Shown: in pieces, positions 1 through 7,134 of the stretch
Layout of the letters: each line of letters begins with the position of its first letter
How positions within the stretch are numbered: the first letter of the stretch is position 1
Assembly (NCBI RefSeq): GCF_022410535.1
Contig: NZ_JAKNBL010000034.1
Location: forward strand, 1-35,602
Length of the DNA stretch: 35,602 nt
Direction: 5' to 3'
From: Pelotomaculum terephthalicicum JT
GTDB taxonomy: Bacteria; Bacillota; Desulfotomaculia; Desulfotomaculales; Pelotomaculaceae
Translations under genes and position numbers: made by a program
The notes under the pieces: generated by a model
Told to the model about the DNA's origin: nothing
What the model saw: only the letters and a program-made list of their open reading frames with translations
Databases searched by the model: none

Positions 1-202
1 AGTAGGCGCCTTCGGTTGGTTTGTCCAGACAGCCGATAATATTCAGCAAGGTGCTTTTGCCGGAGCCGGAGGAGCCCATAATCGCCACCATTTCTCCCTG
101 GGTGACGGTCAGGTCGATGCCTCTTAAAGCGTTAACCTGCGATGCCCCCATGGTATATACTTTTTTGATAGTTTTTAATTCGATCACTTTATTTTCCGGC
201 AA
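1..202 (-). CDS. ABC transporter ATP-binding protein, MacB/LolD type (partial, N-terminus only)
   Basis: About 67 N-terminal residues are visible; the gene runs off the left edge. The reading contains the Walker A stretch GSSGSGKST followed by [14 protein letters not shown], which is typical of the MacB/LolD/YknY family of ATPases that power efflux or lipoprotein-release permeases. I chose a TTG at 202 behind a GGTGGTGG ribosome site; in-frame GTG codons at 211 and 214 are alternatives. The gene lies 37 bp downstream of the HlyD-type adaptor on the same strand, so the two probably form one transcript, and a MacB-type permease would be expected next, outside the window. The ATPase call is firm; the substrate is unknown. 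Confidence 0.85.
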   Translation of the reverse strand, partial: MPENKVIELKTIKKVYTMGASQVNALRGIDLTVTQGEMVAIMGSSGSGKSTLLNIIGCLDKPTEGAY

Positions 203-239
203 ATATGCCACCACCCAGATTTATTTCGCCGGCTTATAA

Positions 240-1769
240 TCAGCGCCTGGCTCCGCCTCCGGTTGTCACCCGCGGCGCGCCCATCATCATCGGGTTGCCG
301 CCCTGGCTGCCCTGTGTAGTGGTAGTTGTCTGATTTAAAGCGCCAATCACCACTTTGTCGCCTTCGCTTAAACCATTAATTATTTCATAATTGCTCAGAT
401 CCGACAGTCCTAAAACCACGCGTTGCGGAGAGGGAATGCCGGAGTTGTTCATAACAAGAACCGTGGTTTGCTGTTCCTGGTAGCTTGCCGGTACGCTTGA
501 AGCATCAGCATTGCTGCCTCCATCGTTCCCGGCCCCGGCGCTGCTGCCCCCGCCGGTTCTCTGGCGGTTTTGCCGCTGGCTGCCGCTGGTGCCGCCGGTT
601 TCTTCCGGCACCGGGGAACCTGCTTGTCTCATTTTACTTAAATAAGTGACTGCATAAGTAACGGCTCCTTTGGGGACGGTGAGAACATTCTCATGCCGGT
701 CAATAATGATTTGAACATTGGCGGGCATACCTGCCTTCAGTTCTTGGTAGTTTTGGTCCGGCTGAATGATGACATCATAAATCTGCACGTTTGATAGGGT
801 ATATGCCTGTGGAGAAATGCTGCTTAGCTTGCCGCTGAAAGTTCTGTCCGGAAAGGAGTTCACTGTGAATTCAACTTTCTGGCCGACTATGGCTTTACCA
901 ATATCTGCTTCGTTAACCTGAGCCTTTAACTGCAGCGCTTCTGAAATTACATCGATAAACCCGCCGCCGCTGGTGTTATTGTTATTGGCCGTCGCCCGCT
1001 GGCCGACGGCGCCGTTAACCGCGCTGACAGTGCCTTCGATGGGACTGAACATCTTGGCTCCCGAAAGGTCGTTTTGAGCCAGTTTTAACTGCGCCTCACT
1101 GCTGTCTACCTGGGCGACCGCCGCTTCAATATCCTCCGCGCGATTGCCGGCTTGCAGTGACCTTAGGGAGTTCTCGGCCTTTCTCAAATTACCTTCGGCA
1201 TTAATAAATTCCGAGTTGTACTTGTCGAGATCGGCTTTGGCAATCGCCCCCTCCTGATATAACTGCTGGTAGCGCTCCAAAGTGGACTTCGCCAGGTCGT
1301 AGTTCCCCCGGGCCATTTGGACTTCTGCTGCGGCTTTATCCAAATCTTCCTGGGTGGAACCGTTCTGCAACAGTTCCAGCTTGGCGGTGTTTCCTTTCAA
1401 GCTGGCTGTAGCCTGGATTACCGATGCCTCCAGGTTGTCGGTATACTGTTCGGCTAAAATCTGACCGGTGGTCACGTGGTCGCCTACTTTGACATAGATG
1501 TCTTTAATGATTTCGGAGTTCTTAAAACTTAGGGAAACCGTGCTTACCGGTTCGATTGTCCCGCTGGCTGAAATAGAGCTGGTGACAGTGCTTTTTTTAA
1601 CGGTGTCGGTAAGGTAATTTCCCGGTGTGCTTTTGCGGGTTGTCATTATGTAGAATCCTGCCAGCGTAGTTGCCGTAATTATTATTATCCCAAGCAGCAG
1701 CTTTTTTCTTTTTATAAACTGGACAAGAAAATTGAGCTTGCTTATGTCAGGTCTAAGAGTGTCTGCCAA
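240..1769 (-). CDS. HlyD/MacA-family efflux periplasmic-adaptor-like protein
   Basis: About 509 aa. One N-terminal membrane segment (LLLGIIIITATTLAGFYI) anchors the protein. Next come a barrel-sandwich half (VSLSFKNSEIIKDIYVKVGDHVTTGQILA), a long coiled-coil hairpin (about residues 90-230), the second lipoyl half (MFSPIEGTVSAVNGAVGQ) and beta-barrel regions. This is the MacA/YknX order of membrane-fusion proteins, which couple an ABC ATPase/permease to export. The TTG at 1769 is preferred because GGGGGAAAG lies just upstream; a longer reading from 1844 has no good ribosome site. A Ser/Gly/Asn/Gln-rich low-complexity stretch (about residues 390-435) interrupts the membrane-proximal domain. The downstream ABC ATPase and upstream response regulator support a regulated export unit; the cargo cannot be told. 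Confidence 0.85.
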   Translation of the reverse strand: MADTLRPDISKLNFLVQFIKRKKLLLGIIIITATTLAGFYIMTTRKSTPGNYLTDTVKKSTVTSSISASGTIEPVSTVSLSFKNSEIIKDIYVKVGDHVTTGQILAEQYTDNLEASVIQATASLKGNTAKLELLQNGSTQEDLDKAAAEVQMARGNYDLAKSTLERYQQLYQEGAIAKADLDKYNSEFINAEGNLRKAENSLRSLQAGNRAEDIEAAVAQVDSSEAQLKLAQNDLSGAKMFSPIEGTVSAVNGAVGQRATANNNNTSGGGFIDVISEALQLKAQVNEADIGKAIVGQKVEFTVNSFPDRTFSGKLSSISPQAYTLSNVQIYDVIIQPDQNYQELKAGMPANVQIIIDRHENVLTVPKGAVTYAVTYLSKMRQAGSPVPEETGGTSGSQRQNRQRTGGGSSAGAGNDGGSNADASSVPASYQEQQTTVLVMNNSGIPSPQRVVLGLSDLSNYEIINGLSEGDKVVIGALNQTTTTTQGSQGGNPMMMGAPRVTTGGGARR

Positions 1770-1966
1770 GATACTTTCCCCCTTGGGTAATAAATTAAGG
1801 AAACATTTAACATAGCTTCCGGTGTCCCTGCCGAATACGGACACTGAATGCGCAGAATTTGCTCAATTGAACTTAATATGAAAATCGTTCCTGTAAAGCC
1901 ACCTAGTAACAGTCTAACTGATTATTGTGACTAAATTTTGAACAAATGGCTAACTTTTTTTGAAAA

Positions 1967-2641
1967 CTATATGCGCAATAAATAGCCCGTTCCCCGTACT
2001 GTAACAATTTCCCCCTCATTGGCCGGCCACTCGTGCAATAAATGCCGTATGCGTTTGACCGAAACATCCACCGCGCGGTCTCCCCCTTCGTAATCCACTC
2101 CCCAGACATGATCCAGCAGCTTATCCCGGGTAAATACCTGGTTTGGGTGGCGAACCAGAAAAGCCAGCAGTTCCCAATCGCGCGGCGCAAAATAAATCGT
2201 TGTACCTCTAAGCGAAACAGTGCGGGAGGTAAAACTCACAATCAAGCTCCCGAATTGGACAAGTTCAGGTTCAATCAGGCGGGCCGGCCGCCGCAGCACA
2301 GCTTTGACTCGCGCTACAACTTCATCCGGATCGAAAGGTTTCGGGATGTAATCATCGGCGCCCTGCTTAAACCCATGCAGACGGTCTTCTACGGCGCCGC
2401 GCGCTGTCACCATGATTACGGGGCAGCTGCTTTGCTGGCGAATTTCATCCAGCACCGTCCATCCGTCTTTTCCGGGCAGCATCAAATCCAGCAGAATCAG
2501 CGCGGGATTTACTGCGGAAAATATGGACAGCGCTTCTTCCCCGTCTGCGGCGACATGCACCTTAAAGCCCGCGTGCTCCAGATAAGCCTTGAGCAAAAGA
2601 GCAATTGAATATTCGTCTTCAACCACCATAATCGTCTGCAA
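1967..2641 (-). CDS. OmpR/PhoB-family response regulator
   Basis: 224 aa. The N-terminal receiver domain shows the acidic pair near residues 8-9 (VVEDE), the phosphoacceptor Asp52 in ILLDLMLPGKDGW, and the conserved Lys in YIPKPFDPDEV. The C-terminal half (from about residue 125) is a winged-helix DNA-binding domain ending with the usual VRGTGYLL. The start is TTG at 2641 behind GGAGAG. No histidine kinase gene is next to it: upstream is the divergent methylase and downstream, after 197 bp, the HlyD adaptor. It probably regulates the adaptor/ABC genes, by analogy with other Firmicute transporter modules, with its kinase encoded elsewhere. Confidence 0.92.
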   Translation of the reverse strand: MQTIMVVEDEYSIALLLKAYLEHAGFKVHVAADGEEALSIFSAVNPALILLDLMLPGKDGWTVLDEIRQQSSCPVIMVTARGAVEDRLHGFKQGADDYIPKPFDPDEVVARVKAVLRRPARLIEPELVQFGSLIVSFTSRTVSLRGTTIYFAPRDWELLAFLVRHPNQVFTRDKLLDHVWGVDYEGGDRAVDVSVKRIRHLLHEWPANEGEIVTVRGTGYLLRI

Positions 2642-2797
2642 TAGACCACTCTCCGAAGTAAGTATAGTATGGATCTTGAAACTACCGGCTAAAGCGTTTC
2701 CTTTGAATGATTATATTATATCATTAGTTTAACATGAAGAAAGATTGCTTAAATCCCATTATGTAAGAACAATCCGGGGATATTTGCAGGCTTTACA

Positions 2798-2827
2798 TTG
2801 CTTGCAAACGTGGAAAAATAGTAAAAT
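2798..2827 (+). promoter_or_regulatory. Probable sigma-A promoter of the adenine methylase gene
   Basis: TTGCTT and TAAAAT are separated by 18 bp, about 40 bp before the chosen methylase start. It is the best match in an AT-rich intergenic region, but the -35 box is imperfect. Confidence 0.4.
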
Positions 2828-2867
2828 AAGTATGTTTTAAATACTTTGTATGACGGTGAAAAAACTA

Positions 2868-3725
2868 ATGACTGAAAATAAGCTGCTTGGACCGTTCTTA
2901 AAATGGGCGGGCGGCAAACGGCAGCTGTTGCCGGAAATAAGAAGATTAATTCCCCTAAGTTACAAAACATACTTTGAGCCTTTTGTCGGAGCGGGGGCCG
3001 TTCTTTTTGATATTCAGCCTGATAAGGCTGTAATAAACGATATTAACGATGAATTGATCAATGTTTATAAAGTTGTCAGGGACAACCTGGCTGAGTTGAT
3101 TGAAGATCTCTCAAAACACGCTAATTCTAAGGAATATTACTACCAAATAAGAGATTTGGATAAAAAAAAGGAGCGCTTTAACAACCTATCTTCAGTTAAA
3201 AAAGCTTCAAGAATAATTTATCTTAATAAAACCTGCTATAATGGTTTATTCAGAGTAAATAGCCAGGGCTGTTTCAATGTCCCTTTCGGCAATTATAAAA
3301 ATCCGAATTTATTTAACAGGATGGCTTTGCAGGCTATCAGCGAGTATTTGAACAGCGCGGATATTTCCATATATAACACCGATTTCGAGGAGGCGGTGGA
3401 AACAGCCGGCCGGGGAGATTTTGTATATTTTGACCCGCCTTACGATCCGGTGTCGGACACAGCCTCTTTTACCGGGTATTATTTAGGCGGGTTTGATAAA
3501 AACAAACAAATAAGACTCAAAGCGACTGTTGACAAATTGACGCAGAAAGGATGCAAGGTCTTATTGAGCAATTCCGCGACTAGTTTTATTAAAGAACTTT
3601 ACGCTGACTATAAGATTATGCCGGTTGTGGCGAAGCGGCCGATAAATTCAGCGGCAGCCAAGCGGGGGAGCGTCGAAGAAGTGCTGGTTTTAAATTATGA
3701 CTCAAATATAAGAATATCTTATTAA
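2868..3725 (+). CDS. Dam/DpnM-type DNA adenine-N6 methyltransferase
   Basis: 285 aa from the ATG at 2868, which has GGTGA 8 bp upstream; an in-frame ATG at 2850 adds six residues but lacks a ribosome site. The AdoMet-binding motif FLKWAGGK is at the N-terminus, FEPFVGAGAVLFD follows, and the catalytic motif DPPY (about residue 189, in YFDPPYDPVS) is intact. This motif order is that of the alpha-class Dam family, which methylates adenine, often in GATC. The length is normal and nothing appears broken. No restriction endonuclase gene adjoins it, so it looks like an orphan methylase that may act in regulation, mismatch-repair marking or defence against incoming DNA. The recognition sequence cannot be read from the protein alone. 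Confidence 0.93.
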   Translation: MTENKLLGPFLKWAGGKRQLLPEIRRLIPLSYKTYFEPFVGAGAVLFDIQPDKAVINDINDELINVYKVVRDNLAELIEDLSKHANSKEYYYQIRDLDKKKERFNNLSSVKKASRIIYLNKTCYNGLFRVNSQGCFNVPFGNYKNPNLFNRMALQAISEYLNSADISIYNTDFEEAVETAGRGDFVYFDPPYDPVSDTASFTGYYLGGFDKNKQIRLKATVDKLTQKGCKVLLSNSATSFIKELYADYKIMPVVAKRPINSAAAKRGSVEEVLVLNYDSNIRISY

Positions 3726-3751
3726 AAGCATAATGCGGGACAAAAGTCCTA

Positions 3752-3780
3752 TTTACAATAGGTCCAAAGTCTAGTATAAA
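3752..3780 (+). promoter_or_regulatory. Promoter of the c-di-GMP riboswitch transcript
   Basis: TTTACA and TATAAA with a 17-bp spacer lie just upstream of the riboswitch aptamer. Transcription would start near 3787, a few bases before the first conserved aptamer bases, as expected for a riboswitch leader. Confidence 0.65.
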
Positions 3781-3787
3781 TAAGTTG

Positions 3788-3932
3788 TCTGAAAAGGGCA
3801 AACATAGTGAAAACTATGGACGCAAAACTACGGGTCTAAAGCGCCTCAGCGCTACGACAGCCGGGTTGCCAGGAAGAACAATTTAGTTCCTGTGACAGTA
3901 CCCCGGCTATTCTGGAGGGTATTTTTTATTTT
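3788..3932 (+). promoter_or_regulatory. Cyclic-di-GMP-I (GEMM-I) riboswitch with terminator/antiterminator platform
   Basis: The aptamer occupies about 3790-3872. It has the conserved GGGCAAAC (3796-3803), a six-pair P2 helix CATAGT/ACTATG capped by a GAAA tetraloop (3803-3818), the GGACGCAAA joining segment, GGTCTAAAG, and the 3' part CTACGACAGCCGGGTTGCC; these are hallmarks of the GEMM-I class. Downstream, TACCC (3899-3903) and GGGTA (3917-3921) form a hairpin followed by a T-run, a probable intrinsic terminator. AGCCGGG (3859-3865), in the aptamer's 3' strand, is perfectly complementary to CCCGGCT (3902-3908), overlapping the terminator's 5' arm. Ligand binding would hold AGCCGGG in the aptamer and free the terminator, so the inferred logic is OFF at high c-di-GMP. 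The controlled gene is the 60-aa ORF at 3959. Confidence 0.88.
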
Positions 3933-3958
3933 CGCCTGAAAGATGGGAGGGTGTTGGA

Positions 3959-4141
3959 ATGAGCCCTAATCCTATGGATGTCGCGGAAACATACCGTGTA
4001 ATGCAGCAAATCAGATTGAAAAAGGAAGAGAAAATAAATGTTCTACGCAAATCCAGAGATAACGGAGCATCACCCAGTCAAGAGCTGCCGGGTGATCCAG
4101 GTAATGCGCATCTGGGCAAAGAGATTGACGGGCATGTGTGA
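3959..4141 (+). CDS. Small hypothetical protein controlled by the c-di-GMP riboswitch
   Basis: 60 aa. I do not recognise the family. The ATG has GGGAGG 9 bp upstream. The N-terminal half (about residues 6-34) is likely helical and charged, with MDVAETYRVMQQIRLKKEE; the second half is Gly/Pro/Asn-rich and probably disordered. There is no signal peptide, membrane segment or cysteine. It is the only gene between the c-di-GMP riboswitch and a terminator at 4164, so it appears to be the sole output of that switch. Its small size and basic helix could suit a regulatory or binding role, but that is speculation. Support for coding comes from the ribosome site and the dedicated promoter, riboswitch and terminator. 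Confidence 0.6.
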   Translation: MSPNPMDVAETYRVMQQIRLKKEEKINVLRKSRDNGASPSQELPGDPGNAHLGKEIDGHV

Positions 4142-4163
4142 TCATTGTCTTAGATATACTGAA

Positions 4164-4187
4164 CCCGGCTGAGCCGGGCTTTCCTTA
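4164..4187 (+). terminator. Intrinsic terminator after the riboswitch-controlled gene
   Basis: CCCGGC and GCCGGG form a tight hairpin (4164-4178) followed by CTTTCCTTATT. It separates the 60-aa gene from the convergent P-loop gene. Confidence 0.7.
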
Positions 4188-4802
4188 TTAACAGGTACTT
4201 CCCCGGGCAGCATCCGGACCTGAGTTCTCTGCCGCATTTTTGGGCGGCAGGTTAAGACTGTTTTTAACAATGCTGACTCTCTCAGTCATATTGCCTTTTA
4301 CCTCAACATAGTTAATATTCATTATGCTCAAGAAATCTATGATTTTCTTGTCTACCTCCAAAGCAAATTCTAAATTTTGATATCTCACGCCATCATCGAC
4401 CAGCCTAATTTCCCTGGGTATGTAAAATATTTCATATTCGTTCAAATCCCGCATGGCCCACTCATATAGTTTCAGTAAGGCATATTTTTCCTTTCTGTTA
4501 TTGAAATTGCAGGTAAGAATTCCATAAACGTAACACAATATTGTGGCATTGTCGCAAAAAATAATATCGCTATGCTTCAAATGCTCCTCCCTTTTCTTTT
4601 GTCCTTCATAAAGCAAGAATTGCTCGAAAATATTCGTGGGCACCCCGTAATTGACAATGTACTCGCGGGTGAATTCCTCACAGATGGATGATATGTAGCC
4701 TGCGAGACTGTAATCTACGTCCAGTTGCTTGCAGAGGGTCGTTTTACCCGTTCCGGGGCCTCCTAAAATTGCCACCTTGATTGGTTTGTTATTGCTAGGC
4801 AT
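4188..4802 (-). CDS. P-loop ATPase/kinase-like protein of the NadR/AAA_28 type
   Basis: About 204 aa. The Walker A motif GGPGTGKTT lies near the N-terminus, and the region EEFTREYIVNYG plus IIFCDNATILCYVYG resembles the NadR nicotinamide-riboside-kinase/AAA_28 fold, where a D-x-D/T segment follows a beta strand. The ATG at 4802 is chosen because GGGGGATG sits just upstream; an ATG at 4841 has no ribosome site. There is no NMN-adenylyltransferase domain and no NAD gene nearby, so substrate and pathway are unknown. Codon use is more AT-rich than in murJ beside it. It is convergent with the riboswitch-controlled gene and divergent from murJ. Confidence 0.72.
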   Translation of the reverse strand: MPSNNKPIKVAILGGPGTGKTTLCKQLDVDYSLAGYISSICEEFTREYIVNYGVPTNIFEQFLLYEGQKKREEHLKHSDIIFCDNATILCYVYGILTCNFNNRKEKYALLKLYEWAMRDLNEYEIFYIPREIRLVDDGVRYQNLEFALEVDKKIIDFLSIMNINYVEVKGNMTERVSIVKNSLNLPPKNAAENSGPDAARGSTC

Positions 4803-4934
4803 ACACGCATCCCCCAATATAAAATGTTTATCCATAATCAAAAATTCGACATTATCAACATAATACCTTCATTCAACCAGAATTTAAACTTTGCGCGGCT
4901 ACAGGCTTATATTTATGTCTTTATACGGCGAATC

Positions 4935-4943
4935 TGTTATAAT
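4935..4943 (+). promoter_or_regulatory. Extended -10 promoter element before murJ
   Basis: A TG-n-TATAAT extended -10 box lies about 100 bp before the chosen murJ start. The -35 region is poor, as is usual for extended -10 promoters. A start near 4949 would exclude ATG codons further upstream. Confidence 0.4.
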
Positions 4944-5043
4944 ACAAATTATGAACACTGGAAGGTTGATGGCCGGCGGGGAGCAGAAAGAATCATCCGG
5001 CGCTGTAAAGGCACAAACGTTCCCCTCAACGAAGGGTGAGAAT

Positions 5044-6621
5044 GTGGAAAAAACAACGACCGGCAAGATGATTTTCAATATTACCGTATTAATCGCTTTT
5101 TTTAGTGCTTTGTCAAAATTGCTGGGGGTGCTGCGTGATAGTGTAATTGCCCATAAGTTTGGCGCCACTGGTGCCTCCGACGCCTACCTGGTGGCTCTCA
5201 CGGCGCCAAATCTGCTTTTCTATATTATCAGCGGGGCGCTGGCGGCGGTAACGGTGCCCGTATTTATTGAATATTCGACAAAAGGAAAAAAACAGGAAGC
5301 CTGGAAGGTTTTTAATACTGTTTTTAACGCTGTAACCGTGGTGTTCATTTTAATCGCAGCGGCAGGCATGGTTTTTTCCCCGTGCATTGTCAAGCTGATC
5401 GCCTGGAATTTACCGGGACAGACGGCAAACCTCGCCGCCAGTCTTGCCCGGATTATGTTTCCCTTGCTGCTTTTTGCGGGGTGGGCTTCACTCTTTGCCG
5501 GCTTATTAAACGCAAATAACATATTTGGGATACCGGCTTCTTCGAATGCGGTAAATAACGTGGTAATCATCCTGGGCGCCGTCACCCTGGGCAGTTTTTA
5601 CGGAGTACACGGCTTGGCCGTAGGTACGGTGATAGCCATGGCGGCGATGGCTTTAATGCAGGTGCCGGCCCTGCTCCGCGCCGGATACCGGTATAAGCCG
5701 GCGCTGGATCTCAGTCACCCCGGCGTGAAACAGGTTTTTAGCCTGATCTTGCCGGCTGCGGCAGGACTCACGGTCAACCAGGCCTATATATTGATTGAGA
5801 AAAATATTGCCTCCGGTATGCCCGAGGGGACTATCACGGCCCTCAGTTTGGCCAATAAGCTGGTTCAGGTTCCGATCAGCCTTTTTGTGCTGGCATTGGG
5901 CACAGCGGTTTTCCCAACACTCACCAAACTTGTGACGGCGGGGGAGCGCGAAGAGTTTTCTGCTTCGTTAAACAGGTTGCTCAGAATATTGATTCTGGGG
6001 ATGGTTCCCGCCAGCATCGGCTTGATCGTATTGCGATATCCGATAGTAAGTTTGCTGTACAAGAGCGGGGCCTTTGACCAGCGGGCAACGGAAATGACTG
6101 CCGCCGCCTTGCTTTTTTATTCCGTCGGGCTGGCCGGGCAGGCTGCCAATGCTATTCTGACCAAGGCTTTTTATTCCTTGCAGGACACCAAAACACCGGT
6201 AAAAATTACTCTGGCTACCGTACTGGTCAATCTCGGCTTGAGTCTGTTATTGACCAGGTTTCTGCAGCATGGCGGACTGGCTTTGGCCAGTTCGCTTGCC
6301 TCGTTGACCGGTACTGCTTTATTTATGTTCTTTATTGAAAAAAAGGTGAAACCACTGCGATGGACCGGTTTGATCAGATTTACCCTGCCTGTTTTGGCCG
6401 CTTCCGCGTTGATGGCCGCAGCCAGTTATGGCCTCAATGATGTCTTAACCGGTTTATTTAGCCCGCATGGCAAGCTTGGCCTGGCTGTTCAGGTTGGGAG
6501 CTCGGTTGCGGCGGGTGTGGCGGTATTCATAGCCGCTGCTTTGATTCTCAAGATCGAGGAATTATACATTCTGCGAAATTATCTTATGGCGGTTTTTACC
6601 GGCGGAAGACAAAAAGATTAG
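5044..6621 (+). CDS. murJ: Lipid II flippase MurJ (MviN family)
   Basis: 525 aa from the GTG at 5044, which follows AAGGGTGAG; longer in-frame readings run into the promoter region. The protein is almost wholly membrane-embedded, with about 14 hydrophobic segments, and begins with the family signature ALSKLLGVLRDSVIAHKFGATGASDAYLVA. Members of the MOP exporter superfamily of this type flip lipid II across the membrane for peptidoglycan synthesis. The length is typical (about 510-530 aa). It stands alone, divergent from the P-loop gene and 71 bp before the PRC-barrel gene. Confidence 0.93.
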   Translation: MEKTTTGKMIFNITVLIAFFSALSKLLGVLRDSVIAHKFGATGASDAYLVALTAPNLLFYIISGALAAVTVPVFIEYSTKGKKQEAWKVFNTVFNAVTVVFILIAAAGMVFSPCIVKLIAWNLPGQTANLAASLARIMFPLLLFAGWASLFAGLLNANNIFGIPASSNAVNNVVIILGAVTLGSFYGVHGLAVGTVIAMAAMALMQVPALLRAGYRYKPALDLSHPGVKQVFSLILPAAAGLTVNQAYILIEKNIASGMPEGTITALSLANKLVQVPISLFVLALGTAVFPTLTKLVTAGEREEFSASLNRLLRILILGMVPASIGLIVLRYPIVSLLYKSGAFDQRATEMTAAALLFYSVGLAGQAANAILTKAFYSLQDTKTPVKITLATVLVNLGLSLLLTRFLQHGGLALASSLASLTGTALFMFFIEKKVKPLRWTGLIRFTLPVLAASALMAAASYGLNDVLTGLFSPHGKLGLAVQVGSSVAAGVAVFIAAALILKIEELYILRNYLMAVFTGGRQKD

Positions 6622-6701
6622 TATTATTCAAATTTATCCATGTTAGAGTTGTGAACCTTTAAAGAACGGCGGGCATACCCTGGTGTAAGGGGGTGCCGGG
6701 T

Positions 6702-6944
6702 ATGCTGTTTAAAATATCTGAACTGGGTCTTAGGGACACTGTAAATATGGTGGACGGCGCGAAAATGGGGGTGGTGAAAGACGTTTATATCGACTTGGAG
6801 AGCGGAAGAGTGCTTTCATTAGTGCTTTCAAGCGGCAGAAAATATTTCGGGCTTATTCCAGCCGGCAAGGATGTGGAGGTGCCGTGGGAAAGAATAAAAA
6901 AAATTGGCGTTCATACTGTGCTGGTTGAGGTAGAGCCTCAATAA
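6702..6944 (+). CDS. YlmC/YmxH-family PRC-barrel protein
   Basis: 80 aa from the ATG at 6702, 8 bp after AAGGGGG; an in-frame GTG at 6693 overlaps that site. The whole protein is a PRC-barrel: GAKMGVVKDVYIDLESGRVLSLVL, then VPWERIKKIGVHTVLVEV. Firmicute homologues are annotated as YlmC/YmxH sporulation proteins, common in spore formers; the molecular role is not settled. The start codon lies inside an 8-bp inverted repeat (GCATACCC 6673-6680, GGGTATGC 6698-6705) whose loop holds the ribosome site, suggesting translation may be controlled by RNA structure. Confidence 0.85.
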   Translation: MLFKISELGLRDTVNMVDGAKMGVVKDVYIDLESGRVLSLVLSSGRKYFGLIPAGKDVEVPWERIKKIGVHTVLVEVEPQ

Positions 6945-6983
6945 GATATATGGTTCCAACGTTTGTTATAAGGTCGGTATTTG

Positions 6984-7013
6984 TTGACATTTCTCTCCCG
7001 GTATTGTTAAAAT
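6984..7013 (+). promoter_or_regulatory. Sigma-A promoter of metK
   Basis: A consensus TTGACA and TAAAAT with an 18-bp spacer. The transcript would start near 7020, leaving a leader of about 115 nt before metK that holds a small ORF and a hairpin. Confidence 0.7.
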
Positions 7014-7056
7014 GTACTGTAGTTTCCGGTTTGTTGTTAAGACGGAGGAAATGCTC

Positions 7057-7122
7057 ATGGCATCCGACGCAAACCTCTGCTCCGGAGGTTTAATTTTATG
7101 TTTGAGGCTTGTACTAAGATAA
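7057..7122 (+). CDS. Putative metK leader peptide
   Basis: A 21-codon ORF (ATG at 7057, or 7051 for 23 codons) has GGAGG at 7044-7048, 8 bp from the second ATG. It encodes a Leu-rich peptide with two Cys. Its TAA stop (7120-7122) overlaps the AAGGAG ribosome site of metK, so ribosomes finishing it would sit on the metK start. A hairpin inside it (AAACCTC 7071-7077, GAGGTTT 7085-7091) is followed by a T-rich stretch. It could be a coupling or attenuation leader; coding is not proven. Confidence 0.4.
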   Translation: MASDANLCSGGLILCLRLVLR

Positions 7123-7134
7123 GGAGTGATGATG

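Noticed and set aside
2042-2608. 188-codon open frame on the plus strand across the response regulator
   Set aside because: It is antisense to a complete OmpR-type regulator and has no domain of its own.
3738-3751. Terminator of the methylase gene (GGAC/GTCC hairpin)
   Set aside because: The stem is only four pairs and the T-run is poor, so it was not listed.
6945-7134. SAM riboswitch before metK
   Set aside because: The S-box core and the SMK-type pairing could not be found; only a leader ORF and a short hairpin are seen.
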